NCBI RefSeq assembly: GCF_023823125.1
Contig: NZ_CP090949.1
Span: 186,001 to 250,000, forward strand
Length of the DNA stretch: 64,000 bases
Source of the DNA: Erythrobacter aurantius
GTDB taxonomy: Bacteria > Pseudomonadota > Alphaproteobacteria > Sphingomonadales > Sphingomonadaceae
Direction: 5' to 3'
In this document: one piece after another, positions 16,278 through 24,374 of the stretch
Layout: each line of letters starts with the position of its first letter
How positions within the stretch are numbered: position 1 is the first letter of the stretch
The notes under the pieces: generated by a model
Seen by the model: only the letters and a program-made list of their open reading frames with translations
Databases searched by the model: none
Told to the model about the DNA's origin: nothing
Translations under genes and position numbers: made by a program

Positions 16278-17117
16278 TCAGACAGCCTCTCCCACAGTCT
16301 GACCGTTTTCGCCCCCGGCCTTGCGCTCGGGGAAGATGGGCCACATCAATTGCTGTCCGAGGCTCGCCGGAGCGAGGTTTTCCACCCCGTAACTTTGCGG
16401 ATAGGTCCGGGTGATTTTCGCGGTGCCGAAAAGCACGTCCCAGAAAAACAGCAGGTTCCCGTAGTTGCCCTTGTAGTGGACAGCCGGATCATCGGCGTGA
16501 CGGCCGTGATGTGCGTGATGCGTTGCCGGGGTCGAGATCGTGCGTTCGACCAGCCACATAACCGGTGAAAGCCACTTGATCGAATATAGCCGCCGATCCC
16601 ATGCGACATCGCAATGCGCGCCGATGATCACGGTCATCTTCACGATCAGATAACCGGCATAGACCCAGCCAAGCCCGAGGTAGACCAGCACACCGGAGAA
16701 CCACAGGCCCGGCATCATCGCGTAGTAGAACAGGTTGTTCCGATAAACGAGCCGGACCGACATGTAGCGCGCGTTGTGGTGCGCCCGGTGCAGATTGTAG
16801 AGCCACGCGAAACTGTGGCTGGCGCGGTGCCACCAGTATTGCATCATGTCGTCCAGCACGAGGAACAGCAGGATCGCGAGCAGAACGTTGATGCCTTGAA
16901 GCGCCCCCGCCCATTCCGGGGCGATCGCCCACATTATGCCGGCCGAAGCGAAAACGATCATGGGTTGAGTGACAACCAGCAGCATCGCCGTGCTTACCGC
17001 TTCGACGATGCCGTCGTCGCGGGTCTGTTCATCCTTGATGAACAGGTTGGAACGCCACAGCTCCAACAGGCCAAACCCCAGATAGATGGCGAGAATGACA
17101 ATCGAATATGCTGGCAC
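16278..17117 (-). CDS. Fatty acid hydroxylase / sterol desaturase family protein
   Basis: A 279-residue integral membrane di-iron enzyme. The histidine clusters are visible: WWHRASHSF, LHRAHHNARY and THHAHHGRH, set between hydrophobic helices near 85-115 and 150-185. The family adds hydroxyl groups or double bonds to fatty acyl chains or sterols, usually with oxygen and electron donors. Its place facing spt suggests a role in hydroxylating sphingolipid chains, but this is inference. GTG at 17117 is favoured because AAGGAGAGAG lies upstream; the ORF could extend to 17168. Confidence 0.85.
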   Translation of the reverse strand: MPAYSIVILAIYLGFGLLELWRSNLFIKDEQTRDDGIVEAVSTAMLLVVTQPMIVFASAGIMWAIAPEWAGALQGINVLLAILLFLVLDDMMQYWWHRASHSFAWLYNLHRAHHNARYMSVRLVYRNNLFYYAMMPGLWFSGVLVYLGLGWVYAGYLIVKMTVIIGAHCDVAWDRRLYSIKWLSPVMWLVERTISTPATHHAHHGRHADDPAVHYKGNYGNLLFFWDVLFGTAKITRTYPQSYGVENLAPASLGQQLMWPIFPERKAGGENGQTVGEAV

Positions 17118-17168
17118 GGCTCTCTCTCCTTTGACCCAAGGGGGGATAGCAGCTAGTCGCCATATCAA

Positions 17169-17849
17169 ATGTCAGATATTTTACATTCTGGTTCGCGATC
17201 GCTCAATGCGCCCATGCTGTTCTCCGCGCTTCCCGATCACTTGCGCGAAGAGCTTCGATCCGGGTCGCCGCTTTCACGCTTTGAGGAAGGACAACTTATC
17301 CAGCAACGCGGGGAGGACGCGGCCGGATTTTGGCTGACCGAGAGCGGTTCGGTGACGGTCGGGCAATTCCTGCGATCAGGCGAATTTCGGGGAGTGGCCG
17401 TGCTGGGGCCGGGCGATTCCTGGGGCGAGCTCGCAATGTTTGCCCGGCGGCCGCGCGTGGTCGATGCCATTGCCCGGACACGGTGCGAGGTTCGCCATAT
17501 TCTCGCCTCGCGGTTCGAAGCGGCTCTGCAAAAAGACCCGTGCTGCATGCGCTCGTTATTGGGGGCCTTGTCCGGACAGTTTCAGGAAGTGCTGGACGTT
17601 TTCGCAGGGATCCGGCGCGGCACGGCGACAGCGCGGGTTGCCGGCCTTTTGGCAACGCTCGCGGGGGAAACCACGGAGACGGCGAAGCTTAAAATTTCCC
17701 AGCAGGAGCTGGGCGAATTGCTCGGATTGACCCGCGCGACCGTCAATGCCGCGCTCAAACATCACGAAGCGCGAGGGAGTGTCAGGCGCTTCTATGGCGG
17801 GGTGGAAGTGATCGACCGGGAAGCGCTGCAGCAGGCGTCGCTGGAGTAG
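17169..17849 (+). CDS. Crp/Fnr family transcriptional regulator
   Basis: A 226-residue regulator with an N-terminal cyclic-nucleotide-binding-type jelly roll (GDSWGELAMFARRPRVVDAIA, the PBC-like region) and a C-terminal winged helix-turn-helix (SQQELGELLGLTRATVNAAL). No FNR cysteine cluster is visible, so it is not an oxygen sensor of the Fnr type; the ligand is unknown. No good ribosome site precedes ATG at 17169; ATG at 17214 is an alternative. An AATGT/ACATT inverted repeat (17168-17187) overlaps the first codons and could be an autoregulatory site. The divergent hydroxylase gene shares its promoter region. Confidence 0.82.
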   Translation: MSDILHSGSRSLNAPMLFSALPDHLREELRSGSPLSRFEEGQLIQQRGEDAAGFWLTESGSVTVGQFLRSGEFRGVAVLGPGDSWGELAMFARRPRVVDAIARTRCEVRHILASRFEAALQKDPCCMRSLLGALSGQFQEVLDVFAGIRRGTATARVAGLLATLAGETTETAKLKISQQELGELLGLTRATVNAALKHHEARGSVRRFYGGVEVIDREALQQASLE

Positions 17850-17853
17850 AAAC

Positions 17854-18510
17854 CTAGAGCGCGTCGCCCTGCACCTGTGTGGCGCTGTCGCAGACATGCG
17901 CTTCGCCAGCCTGATCGTCGCCGCCCGCCAGCTGGGTGAAAGCGATGAAGCCACCCACCACCAGCACCACGAACGCGGTCGTCACCCAGCCCAGATATTT
18001 GTCGATGATCGCCTTGATCGGCGCGCCGAAGATCTGGAACAGTATGCCGACCGCCATGAAGATCAGCGCACGACCAGCCAAAGCGGCCAGCGTGAAGGTC
18101 AGAAGGTTCATCTCGATGAACCCGGCGGTGATCGTCATCAGCTTGAACGGAACCGGAGTGCCTGCGGCAAAGAACACCGCCAGCGCGCCTTGTTCGCGGA
18201 TGTAACAGGCTGCGACGGGAAAGCTTTCCGCAAGGCCAAGCGCACCCAGCAGCCACACGCCCACGGTCTCGTAGAGCATGAATCCGATAGCATAGCCGAA
18301 CAGCCCGCCCAGCACCGATGATATCGTCGCTACCAGCGCGAAGCGGATGGCCTTCTTCGGCTCCGCAAGGCACATCAGCCCGAGCAACGGGTGCGGCGGG
18401 ATCGGGAAGAAGCTGGATTCGATGAAGCAGAAGAAGGCCAGCCACCAGACCGCATGCGGATGCGCGGCCTTGTCCATCGTCCAGTTATAAAGAGCGCGCA
18501 GCCAGGCCAT
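17854..18510 (-). CDS. YqaA/DedA family membrane protein
   Basis: A 218-residue inner-membrane protein of the SNARE-associated (DedA/YqaA) family. It has FFCFIESSFFPIPPHPLLGL near residue 30, the amphipathic P-x-P region typical of the family, and FFAAGTPVPFKLMTITAGF in the middle, with several more hydrophobic helices. Such proteins are thought to act as lipid scramblases or flippases. ATG at 18510 has GGAAGGAAC upstream; the upstream in-frame extension to 18567 is unsupported. The C-terminus is soluble and short. It ends four bases from the Crp-type gene, convergent. Confidence 0.85.
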   Translation of the reverse strand: MAWLRALYNWTMDKAAHPHAVWWLAFFCFIESSFFPIPPHPLLGLMCLAEPKKAIRFALVATISSVLGGLFGYAIGFMLYETVGVWLLGALGLAESFPVAACYIREQGALAVFFAAGTPVPFKLMTITAGFIEMNLLTFTLAALAGRALIFMAVGILFQIFGAPIKAIIDKYLGWVTTAFVVLVVGGFIAFTQLAGGDDQAGEAHVCDSATQVQGDAL

Positions 18511-18581
18511 GTCTGATGATGTTCCTTCCCGGTGAAGGCGCGCCATTACGGCAGCACAACGGTGCATGCAACATGAGACAG

Positions 18582-18598
18582 ATAACCTATTTGGTTAT
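18582..18598. promoter_or_regulatory. Palindromic operator candidate upstream of GTA promoter
   Basis: ATAACC (18582-18587) and GGTTAT (18593-18598) form a perfect inverted repeat with a five-base spacer, six bases upstream of the -35 box. The half-site recurs within TTTGGTTAT at 18621-18629, overlapping the -10 box, so two protein contacts 31 bases apart are possible. The binding protein is unknown. Confidence 0.5.
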
Positions 18599-18603
18599 TT
18601 TTC

Positions 18604-18632
18604 TTGACATCGTCGCGCTCTTTGGTTATACG
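18604..18632 (+). promoter_or_regulatory. Sigma70-like promoter of the GTA cluster
   Basis: TTGACA (18604-18609), a 17-base spacer, and TATACG (18627-18632) form a near-consensus promoter, rare in this GC-rich genome. It points at the terminase gene 103 bases downstream, leaving room for a leader with a terminator hairpin. Confidence 0.7.
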
Positions 18633-18676
18633 TCAGGCAACATCGAGAAATACCGATTCGCCAGCACGGCGTTTCA

Positions 18677-18714
18677 GGCGGCCTTCCACCTCGGGAAGCG
18701 CCGCCTTTTCTTTT
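18677..18714 (+). terminator. Leader terminator upstream of terminase genes
   Basis: GGCGGCCTTCC (18677-18687) pairs with GGAAGCGCCGCC (18694-18705) with one bulged base, followed by TTTTCTTTT (18706-18714). This has all parts of an intrinsic terminator, but it lies between the GTA promoter and the first structural gene, so it may work as an attenuator. Confidence 0.72.
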
Positions 18715-18734
18715 GCCGTTTCGGGAGATCATGC

Positions 18735-19202
18735 ATGGCCAGAAAGGGCAGTCGCCAGGTCAAGATTCCAGCACACATAAAGGAGGGCGAGAAAGAAGCC
18801 CTCACCCGCCATTGGCAAAAGCATTTCCTCGATCACCTCGCGGAAAGCTCCAACATCACCGAATCCGCCAAGGTGGCCGGCATCAACCCGAGCCGCGCCT
18901 ATCTGGTGCGGCGGCAGGACCCGGCCTTTGCCCGGCAATGGCTGGCGGCGCTATGGGAGGGATATCTGCACCTCGAACTGGAAGTGCTGCGGCGCTTGCG
19001 CGAAGGCGATCTGACGACATCCGGGTCTGACAAATATGACTTCGCCAACGCCATCCGGCTGCTCACCGCCCACCGTGACAACGCCGCCAGGGCACAAGCT
19101 GCAGAGCGCAACGTCAGCGCCGCGGAAGTGCGCGCATCGATCGATCGCAAGGTCGAGGCGATCCGCCAGCAAGTCCGTGATGAGCGAGACAAGCGGCAAT
19201 GA
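18735..19202 (+). CDS. GTA small terminase-like protein (g1)
   Basis: A 155-residue basic protein with an N-terminal helix-turn-helix (SSNITESAKVAGINPSRAYL) like phage small terminase subunits that recognise DNA for packaging. The C-terminal half is helical with charged repeats (RASIDRKVEAIRQQVRDERD). It corresponds in position to RcGTA g1. GTA small terminases are thought to have relaxed DNA specificity, fitting random host-DNA packaging; that is family knowledge. ATG at 18735 has GGGAGA upstream. It overlaps the large terminase start by four bases. Confidence 0.75.
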   Translation: MARKGSRQVKIPAHIKEGEKEALTRHWQKHFLDHLAESSNITESAKVAGINPSRAYLVRRQDPAFARQWLAALWEGYLHLELEVLRRLREGDLTTSGSDKYDFANAIRLLTAHRDNAARAQAAERNVSAAEVRASIDRKVEAIRQQVRDERDKRQ

Positions 19203-20524
19203 ACAGCCCGATCGAATGGCTGGCCGGGCAACATGATCGCATCCGTCACCGCATGATCGACGCGCTTGATCAGGCGGAACGCAACGAACTCGAATACCAC
19301 TGGAATTTCCATGCGCGGACTACGCAGTTGCCGCCGCCGGGTGACTGGCGCGTGTGGCTCATCATGGCCGGTCGCGGCTTTGGCAAGACCCGTGCAGGGG
19401 CGGAATGGGTGCGGATGATCGCCGAGGCCAACCCCAATGCCAGCATCGCACTGGTATCGTCATCGCTGGCAGAAGCCCGCGCCGTGATGGTCGAAGGCGA
19501 AAGCGGGCTGCTGGCCTGCTCACCGCCTGATCGCCAGCCGGTTTTCGAACCATCATTGAAGCGCCTGCGCTTTCCCAACGGGGCGCAGGCCCATCTGTTT
19601 TCCGCCGCCGAACCCGAAACCCTGCGCGGACCTCAACATTCGCACGCATGGTGTGACGAGATCGGGAAATGGCCGCTTTCGAATGACCGGGCGACGCGGG
19701 CCTGGGACAATCTGCTGATGGGACTGCGGCTTGGCCATGATCCCCGCATCGCCGTTACGACCACCCCGCGCGCCGTGCCACTGGTCCAGCGGCTGATTAC
19801 TGGCAGTGGCGATGCGGCCACCGTGATCACACGCGGATCGACACATGACAATGCCGCCAATCTGCCTTCGCGGTTCCTTTCGGCGATCCGCGAGGAATTC
19901 GGGGAAAGCCAGCTCGCCCGGCAGGAAATCATGGGCGAACTGCTGACCGATCTCGAAGGCGCGCTGTGGACCCGCGCCATGATCGAAGCGGCACGGCAAC
20001 CTGCCCCATCGAACGAAATGTGCCGATTGGTCGTGGCGGTCGACCCGCCCGCGTCGTCCAATGGGGATGAATGCGGGATCATCGTCGCAGGGCTTGATAA
20101 GGAAGGCACCGCGCATGTGCTGCAAGACTGCTCGATCGGGCTGGCCCAGCCCGAACGCTGGGCCAGCGCTGTCGCCGATGCCGCTGCGCACTGGCAGGCC
20201 GACAGGATCATTGCCGAAGCCAACCAGGGCGGGGCAATGGTCGAAAGCGTGCTGCGCGCGGCCAATCGCAATCTGCCGGTGAAGCTGATGCATGCCAGCC
20301 GGGGCAAGGTCGCCCGCGCAGAGCCTGTCGCCGCGCTCTATTCGGCCGGGCGCGTCTGCCATTCACGGCCCTTCCCGCAGCTGGAAGACCAGATGTGCGG
20401 TCTCTTGATCGGCGGCGATTACGCCGGCCCCGGCAGATCGCCCGACCGGGCCGACGCGCTGGTCTGGGCGCTTACCGAACTGATGCTTTCCGCATCGCCC
20501 AATCCCCGCGTGCGTCGGCTCTGA
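19199..20524 (+). CDS. GTA terminase large subunit (g2)
   Basis: A 441-residue DNA-packaging motor protein. The ATPase domain has Walker A (AGRGFGKTRAGAEW, residues 57-70) and Walker B with catalytic glutamate (HAWCDEIGKW, D153 E154). The C-terminal nuclease domain begins at VVAVDPPASSNGDECGI, with acidic metal ligands, and continues through ADRIIAEANQGGAMVE. It fills the capsid by ATP-driven translocation and cuts DNA when the head is full. It matches the length and motif order of the RcGTA terminase. Gene coupling to g1 by ATGA overlap is clear. Confidence 0.93.
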   Translation: MNSPIEWLAGQHDRIRHRMIDALDQAERNELEYHWNFHARTTQLPPPGDWRVWLIMAGRGFGKTRAGAEWVRMIAEANPNASIALVSSSLAEARAVMVEGESGLLACSPPDRQPVFEPSLKRLRFPNGAQAHLFSAAEPETLRGPQHSHAWCDEIGKWPLSNDRATRAWDNLLMGLRLGHDPRIAVTTTPRAVPLVQRLITGSGDAATVITRGSTHDNAANLPSRFLSAIREEFGESQLARQEIMGELLTDLEGALWTRAMIEAARQPAPSNEMCRLVVAVDPPASSNGDECGIIVAGLDKEGTAHVLQDCSIGLAQPERWASAVADAAAHWQADRIIAEANQGGAMVESVLRAANRNLPVKLMHASRGKVARAEPVAALYSAGRVCHSRPFPQLEDQMCGLLIGGDYAGPGRSPDRADALVWALTELMLSASPNPRVRRL

Positions 20525-20551
20525 CCCGCGCGTTCCAACCAAGGAATTTCC

Positions 20552-21709
20552 ATGTCCTTCATCGATACCTTGCTCTCCGCCTTCAAGGGCGGGGCGGGCA
20601 AACCCTTGCCGCTTTCTCAAGGGACATTGGCAGGCTGGCTGCCCGCCTTTGCGGAGGCTGGCGGGGCGCGCCCCTACCACTACGAGCGCGCCGTTCGCGA
20701 AGGCTTTCTGGCCAATCCGATTGCCCAGCGTGCGGTGCGGATCGTGGCCGAAGGCGTCGGCCAGGCTCCATTTACCGGCGGCGATGACGCTCTCAAGCAG
20801 CTGATCGGCGCGACCAGCGCTGGCCAGTCATTGATCGAAACGCTGGCCGCGCATCTGCTGTTGCACGGGAACGGTTACGTCCAGATCGCCAAGGATGCCG
20901 AAGGCAATCCGGTCGAGCTTTACGCACTGCGGCCGGACCGGGTGAAGGTGGTGACCGGCACAGACGGCTGGCCCTGCGCTTATGAGTATATGGTGGTCGG
21001 CGATAGCGTGACCATCCCGGTCGAAGACGAGGACGGGTGGCCCAACATCATCCATGTGCGGGCAATGCATCCGCTGGACGATTATCTGGGCGCCAGCGCC
21101 CTCGCCACCGCGCAACAGGCCGTCGCTATCCATAACGCAGCCTCCGAATGGAACCGCTCGCTGCTGGAAAACGCGGCGCGGCCATCGGGTGCGCTGGTGT
21201 ACGAAACCGGCGATGGCGCGGGCCTGACGCAAGACCAGTTCGAACGGCTCAAGCACGAGCTCGAAGCGGCCTTTTCCGGGGCCGTCAACGCCGGACGGCC
21301 GATGCTGCTTGACGGCGGGCTGAAATGGCAAAGCATGGCGCTGTCCCCGGCGGACATGGATTTCGCAACGCTCAAGAGCGCCGCTGCACGTGAGATTGCG
21401 CTCGCTTTCGGTGTCCCGCCGATGCTGCTGGGCCTGCCGGGCGACAACACCTATTCGAACTATCGCGAAGCCAATCGCGCGCTGTGGCGGCTGACCCTGC
21501 TGCCGCTTGCCGACAAGCTGTTCTCGGCCCTTAGCGAAGGGCTTGCGCCGTGGTTTCCCGAAGCGAGGCTGACGATTGATCTCGATCGGATCACCGCCTT
21601 GTCCGAAGACCGCGAGAGGCTCTGGAAGCAGGTTTCCGAAGCCGATTTCCTGAGCCGTTCCGAAAAACGCGTCCTGCTCGGCTTTGCCGCCGAGGAGGAA
21701 AGCCAATGA
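20552..21709 (+). CDS. GTA portal protein, HK97 family (g3)
   Basis: A 385-residue phage portal protein forming the dodecameric channel for DNA passage. Family hallmarks are NPIAQRAVRIVAEGVGQAPF, HLLLHGNGYVQI, and IALAFGVPPMLLGLPGDNTY toward the C-terminus. Length is close to RcGTA gp3. The start has AAGGAA upstream. It overlaps DUF6127 by four bases at the end. The N-terminus begins with a short helix (SFIDTLLSAFKGG) typical for HK97-type portals. Confidence 0.93.
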   Translation: MSFIDTLLSAFKGGAGKPLPLSQGTLAGWLPAFAEAGGARPYHYERAVREGFLANPIAQRAVRIVAEGVGQAPFTGGDDALKQLIGATSAGQSLIETLAAHLLLHGNGYVQIAKDAEGNPVELYALRPDRVKVVTGTDGWPCAYEYMVVGDSVTIPVEDEDGWPNIIHVRAMHPLDDYLGASALATAQQAVAIHNAASEWNRSLLENAARPSGALVYETGDGAGLTQDQFERLKHELEAAFSGAVNAGRPMLLDGGLKWQSMALSPADMDFATLKSAAAREIALAFGVPPMLLGLPGDNTYSNYREANRALWRLTLLPLADKLFSALSEGLAPWFPEARLTIDLDRITALSEDRERLWKQVSEADFLSRSEKRVLLGFAAEEESQ

Positions 21710-22014
21710 CCCGCGAAGACGTACTCGCCAGCCTGATGGAACAGGCCGGCCGGCAAGGCGCCGACATCGTGACCCTGCGTGCCATTGTCGAAGAAACGAG
21801 CGAGCTTGCAGCAGAGCGGGTGCTCGATCGCCTAGGCCTTTCCGATCCGGGGGCCGAGGGCGATCTGGACGAACTGCGCGAACTGCTCGGCGCATGGCGC
21901 GATGCCAAGGCGAGCGCCTGGAGAGCCTTCATCGACTGGGCGATTCGTGGTCTGCTCGCAGCCCTGTTGATCGGCATTGCCGTGCGGCTTGGCGTCTGGG
22001 AGCTGCTGCGATGA
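21706..22014 (+). CDS. DUF6127 family protein in GTA cluster
   Basis: A 102-residue small protein between portal and protease genes, matching DUF6127, which is found at this position in alphaproteobacterial GTA clusters. The N-terminal two thirds form an acidic helix-rich domain (IVEETSELAAERVLDRLG), and the C-terminus is one transmembrane helix (LLAALLIGIAVRLGVWELL). Function unknown. The membrane anchor suggests it could attach the assembling head to the inner membrane, but nothing proves this. ATGA overlaps join it to both neighbours. Confidence 0.75.
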   Translation: MTREDVLASLMEQAGRQGADIVTLRAIVEETSELAAERVLDRLGLSDPGAEGDLDELRELLGAWRDAKASAWRAFIDWAIRGLLAALLIGIAVRLGVWELLR

Positions 22015-22430
22015 GCCGCAACTCTGATACCGCCGAGGCGATCCGGTTCGCCGGCTATGCCGGCTTGTTCGACATCCGCGATGCCGGGCGCGATACGATC
22101 CGCCCGGGCGCCTTTGCGCGCACGTTGGCAGAGCGATCCGCACCTTTGCCGCTCTTGTGGCAGCACCGCCCGGATCAGCAGATCGGGGAGATTGAGACCA
22201 TCGCCGAAGATGCACGCGGCCTCCGCGTGATCGCCCGGATCGATCGAACCGCGAGCAAGGCTGCACGAATGCTCTTGGCACGCGCGGTCAACGGCCTGAG
22301 CTTCGGCTACCGCGCAAGAGCGGCCCGCCGAACCGGGCCGGACCGCGAACTCATCGACATCGACCTGTTCGAAGTAAGCCTCGTCACCCACCCGCTTCAG
22401 CACGGAGCGCGGGTGCATTTCATCGCCTGA
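22011..22430 (+). CDS. GTA prohead protease (g4)
   Basis: A 139-residue serine protease of the HK97 prohead family that processes the capsid precursor. Visible elements: FAGYAGLFDIRDAGRDTIRP, PLLWQHRPDQQIG with the catalytic histidine, and VNGLSFGYR with the catalytic serine; LFEVSLVTHPL ends the family signature. ATG at 22011 overlaps the previous stop by four bases. The open frame extends upstream to 21684, but that part lies inside the earlier gene. Capsid with expected N-terminal delta domain follows directly. Confidence 0.9.
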   Translation: MSRNSDTAEAIRFAGYAGLFDIRDAGRDTIRPGAFARTLAERSAPLPLLWQHRPDQQIGEIETIAEDARGLRVIARIDRTASKAARMLLARAVNGLSFGYRARAARRTGPDRELIDIDLFEVSLVTHPLQHGARVHFIA

Positions 22431-22454
22431 CAAACCTTCCGAGAACTTCCCAAC

Positions 22455-22479
22455 GGCCGCCATTCGGGGCGGCCTTTTT
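22455..22479 (+). terminator. Terminator-like hairpin just before the capsid gene
   Basis: GGCCGCC (22455-22461) pairs with GGCGGCC (22468-22474) with a six-base loop and is followed by TTTTT (22475-22479). It lies within the head operon, 28 bases upstream of the capsid start. It may be a partial terminator or RNA-stability element. Confidence 0.6.
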
Positions 22480-22507
22480 CATGCCCAACAGAAAGGCCCT
22501 CTACCCC

Positions 22508-23656
22508 ATGGATACCCCCACCCCCAATCCGGTTGCGACCGACGAAATGGACGCAAGCTTCGACATTGTCGCGCGGCAGGATTTGGCAGAAGCCGACATC
22601 AAGGTTCTGCGCAGCGACGTCGACGAAGTGAAAGCCCGGCTCGACAAGGTTTCCCGCGCTGCAGCTCGCCCGGCGATCGGCAGCACCGAAGCCACCAGCG
22701 CCGAAGTCAAAGGCTTCGTCGATGGCTACCTGCGCCGCGGACGCGAAACCGAGGTCAAGTCGATCAACGGCGCCTCGCCTGCTGAAGGCGGATTTGCCAT
22801 CCCGCGCCAGATCGACGCGATGATTGCCCGCGAGCTTACCGAAATCAGCCCGATCCGCGCCATTGCCCAAGTCGTGCAGACCGGCACTTCGGGCTACCGC
22901 AAGCTGGTGTCGACCGGCGGCACAGCATCGGGCTGGGTCAGCGAAACCGCTGCACGCCCGGAAACCGAAGCGCCGAACTTCGCCGAAATCGCACCGCCCT
23001 CCGGCGATCTCTATGCCAATCCGGCAGCGAGCCAGGGAATGCTCGACGATGCAGCGTTCGACCTCGAGACATGGCTGGCGAACGAGATCGCAATCGAGTT
23101 TGCGCGCGCCGAAGGTGCCGCTTTCGTCAATGGCACCGGGGTCAACCAGCCTTCCGGTTTCCTCAATGCCACCACCAGTACGGCAGAAGACGGCGTGCGC
23201 GCCTTTGGCCAGTTGCAATACATCGGATCTGGCAGCGCCACCGGCTTCGGCTCCGCGCCCGAAGCGAAGCTGATCGATCTTGTGCATTCGCTCAAGGCAG
23301 GACACCGTCAGGGCGCCAGCTTCGTCATGAATTCGGCAACGCTGGCAAATGTGCGCAAGCTCAAGACCACCGATGGCGCCTTCCTGTGGCAGCCGGGCAT
23401 GGTCGAAGGCCAGCCGGATCGCCTGCTTGGTTATCCGGTGATCGAAGCCGAAGACATGCCCGATGTCGCATCGGGCGAATTCCCGATCGCATTCGGCAAT
23501 TTCCGCCACGGCTATCTGATCGCCGAACACAGCGCGACCCGCGTTCTGCGCGATCCGTTCTCGAACAAGCCGTTTGTCCACTTCTACGCGACCAAACGCG
23601 TCGGTGGCCAAGTGCTGGATTCGAACGCGATCAAGCTGCTCAAGATCGAGGCCTGA
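22508..23656 (+). CDS. GTA major capsid protein, HK97 fold (g5)
   Basis: A 382-residue major capsid protein. The first ~95 residues form a coiled-coil delta/scaffold domain (DIKVLRSDVDEVKARLDKVS) removed by the protease, and the rest carries the HK97 fold hallmarks: INGASPAEGGFAIPRQID, EGAAFVNGTGVNQPSGFL, and LLGYPVIEAEDMPDV. I chose ATG at 22508 because AAAGG lies upstream; ATG at 22481 is next to the hairpin T-run and lacks a ribosome site. The gene is flanked by RNA hairpins on both sides, unlike the rest of the cluster where genes overlap. Confidence 0.93.
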   Translation: MDTPTPNPVATDEMDASFDIVARQDLAEADIKVLRSDVDEVKARLDKVSRAAARPAIGSTEATSAEVKGFVDGYLRRGRETEVKSINGASPAEGGFAIPRQIDAMIARELTEISPIRAIAQVVQTGTSGYRKLVSTGGTASGWVSETAARPETEAPNFAEIAPPSGDLYANPAASQGMLDDAAFDLETWLANEIAIEFARAEGAAFVNGTGVNQPSGFLNATTSTAEDGVRAFGQLQYIGSGSATGFGSAPEAKLIDLVHSLKAGHRQGASFVMNSATLANVRKLKTTDGAFLWQPGMVEGQPDRLLGYPVIEAEDMPDVASGEFPIAFGNFRHGYLIAEHSATRVLRDPFSNKPFVHFYATKRVGGQVLDSNAIKLLKIEA

Positions 23657-23691
23657 CAGGCTCCGAACGGAGGCTGAAACGCCCTTGATGC

Positions 23692-23800
23692 CCCGGCAAG
23701 GTCGAGACGTGTTTTCCCTTGTCGGGTTTCCGCACCCACGCCGCCCCCTTGCGGCCAACCCCAGCCCCGGCAGCGGCGTGGGTGCCTTGTTTCGGACAAG
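23692..23800 (+). other. Structured RNA element between capsid and connector genes
   Basis: A 13-base perfect inverted repeat, GCACCCACGCCGC (23732-23744) with GCGGCGTGGGTGC (23773-23785), sits inside two competing pairings of CTTGTC at 23718-23723: with GGCAAGG upstream (CCCGGCAAGG, 23692-23701, against CCTTGTCGGG) or with GACAAG downstream (23795-23800). A further small hairpin CTTGT-TTCGG-ACAAG ends it. It fills the 160-base capsid-g6 gap. Confidence 0.6.
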
Positions 23801-23816
23801 TTGATGGGAGACCGCG

Positions 23817-24374
23817 ATGCGGCGAAAAATAGTCATGCCAGCGGATGTAAGCGGCTCCGCCCTGGCTGAATTGAAGGACTGGCTGGGTATATCCCGGCCA
23901 AATGAAGATGATCTGCTGACGGGACTGCTGCAAGCCAGCCTCGAAATGTGCGAGGCCTTTACCGGGCAGGCTCCGTTGTTGCAGCAGGTTGAAGAACGCC
24001 TGCCGACACAAGCAGGGCGCTACAGGCTCTCATCGCAACCGGTCGAAACGATCCTGTCCGTCGAAGCGTTTGCGCAGGACGGAACGCGAAGCCCGCTGTT
24101 GCCCGAGCAATTCGAAACCAGCTTTGAAGCCCCGGGATCCGTGGCGGTCAATCTCTTCGCCGATACTGCAGCCGATGCGATTGTCGTCACCCTTCGCTCC
24201 GGGCTTGCAAGCGAATGGAGTGCATTGCCGCCTGCCATTAGGCAGGGGGCAATCCGCCTGTGCGCGCACATGTTCCGCGACCGGGATCGGGATGGCTACC
24301 CCGGTGCTGGCGCGGTTCCGCCAGCCAGCGTGACCGCGCTTTGGCGTGCATGGCGCACCGTGCGGCTGACATGA
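23817..24374 (+). CDS. GTA head-tail connector, gp6-like
   Basis: A 185-residue protein of the phage gp6-like head-tail connector (adaptor) family. It has a helical N-terminal part (LAELKDWLGISRPNEDDLLTG), the conserved LEMCEAFTGQAP, a central strand region and a C-terminal helix around LPPAIRQGAIRLCAHMFRDR. In RcGTA the equivalent protein binds below the portal. GGGAGA precedes ATG. The stop overlaps the next tiny gene by four bases. Confidence 0.8.
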   Translation: MRRKIVMPADVSGSALAELKDWLGISRPNEDDLLTGLLQASLEMCEAFTGQAPLLQQVEERLPTQAGRYRLSSQPVETILSVEAFAQDGTRSPLLPEQFETSFEAPGSVAVNLFADTAADAIVVTLRSGLASEWSALPPAIRQGAIRLCAHMFRDRDRDGYPGAGAVPPASVTALWRAWRTVRLT

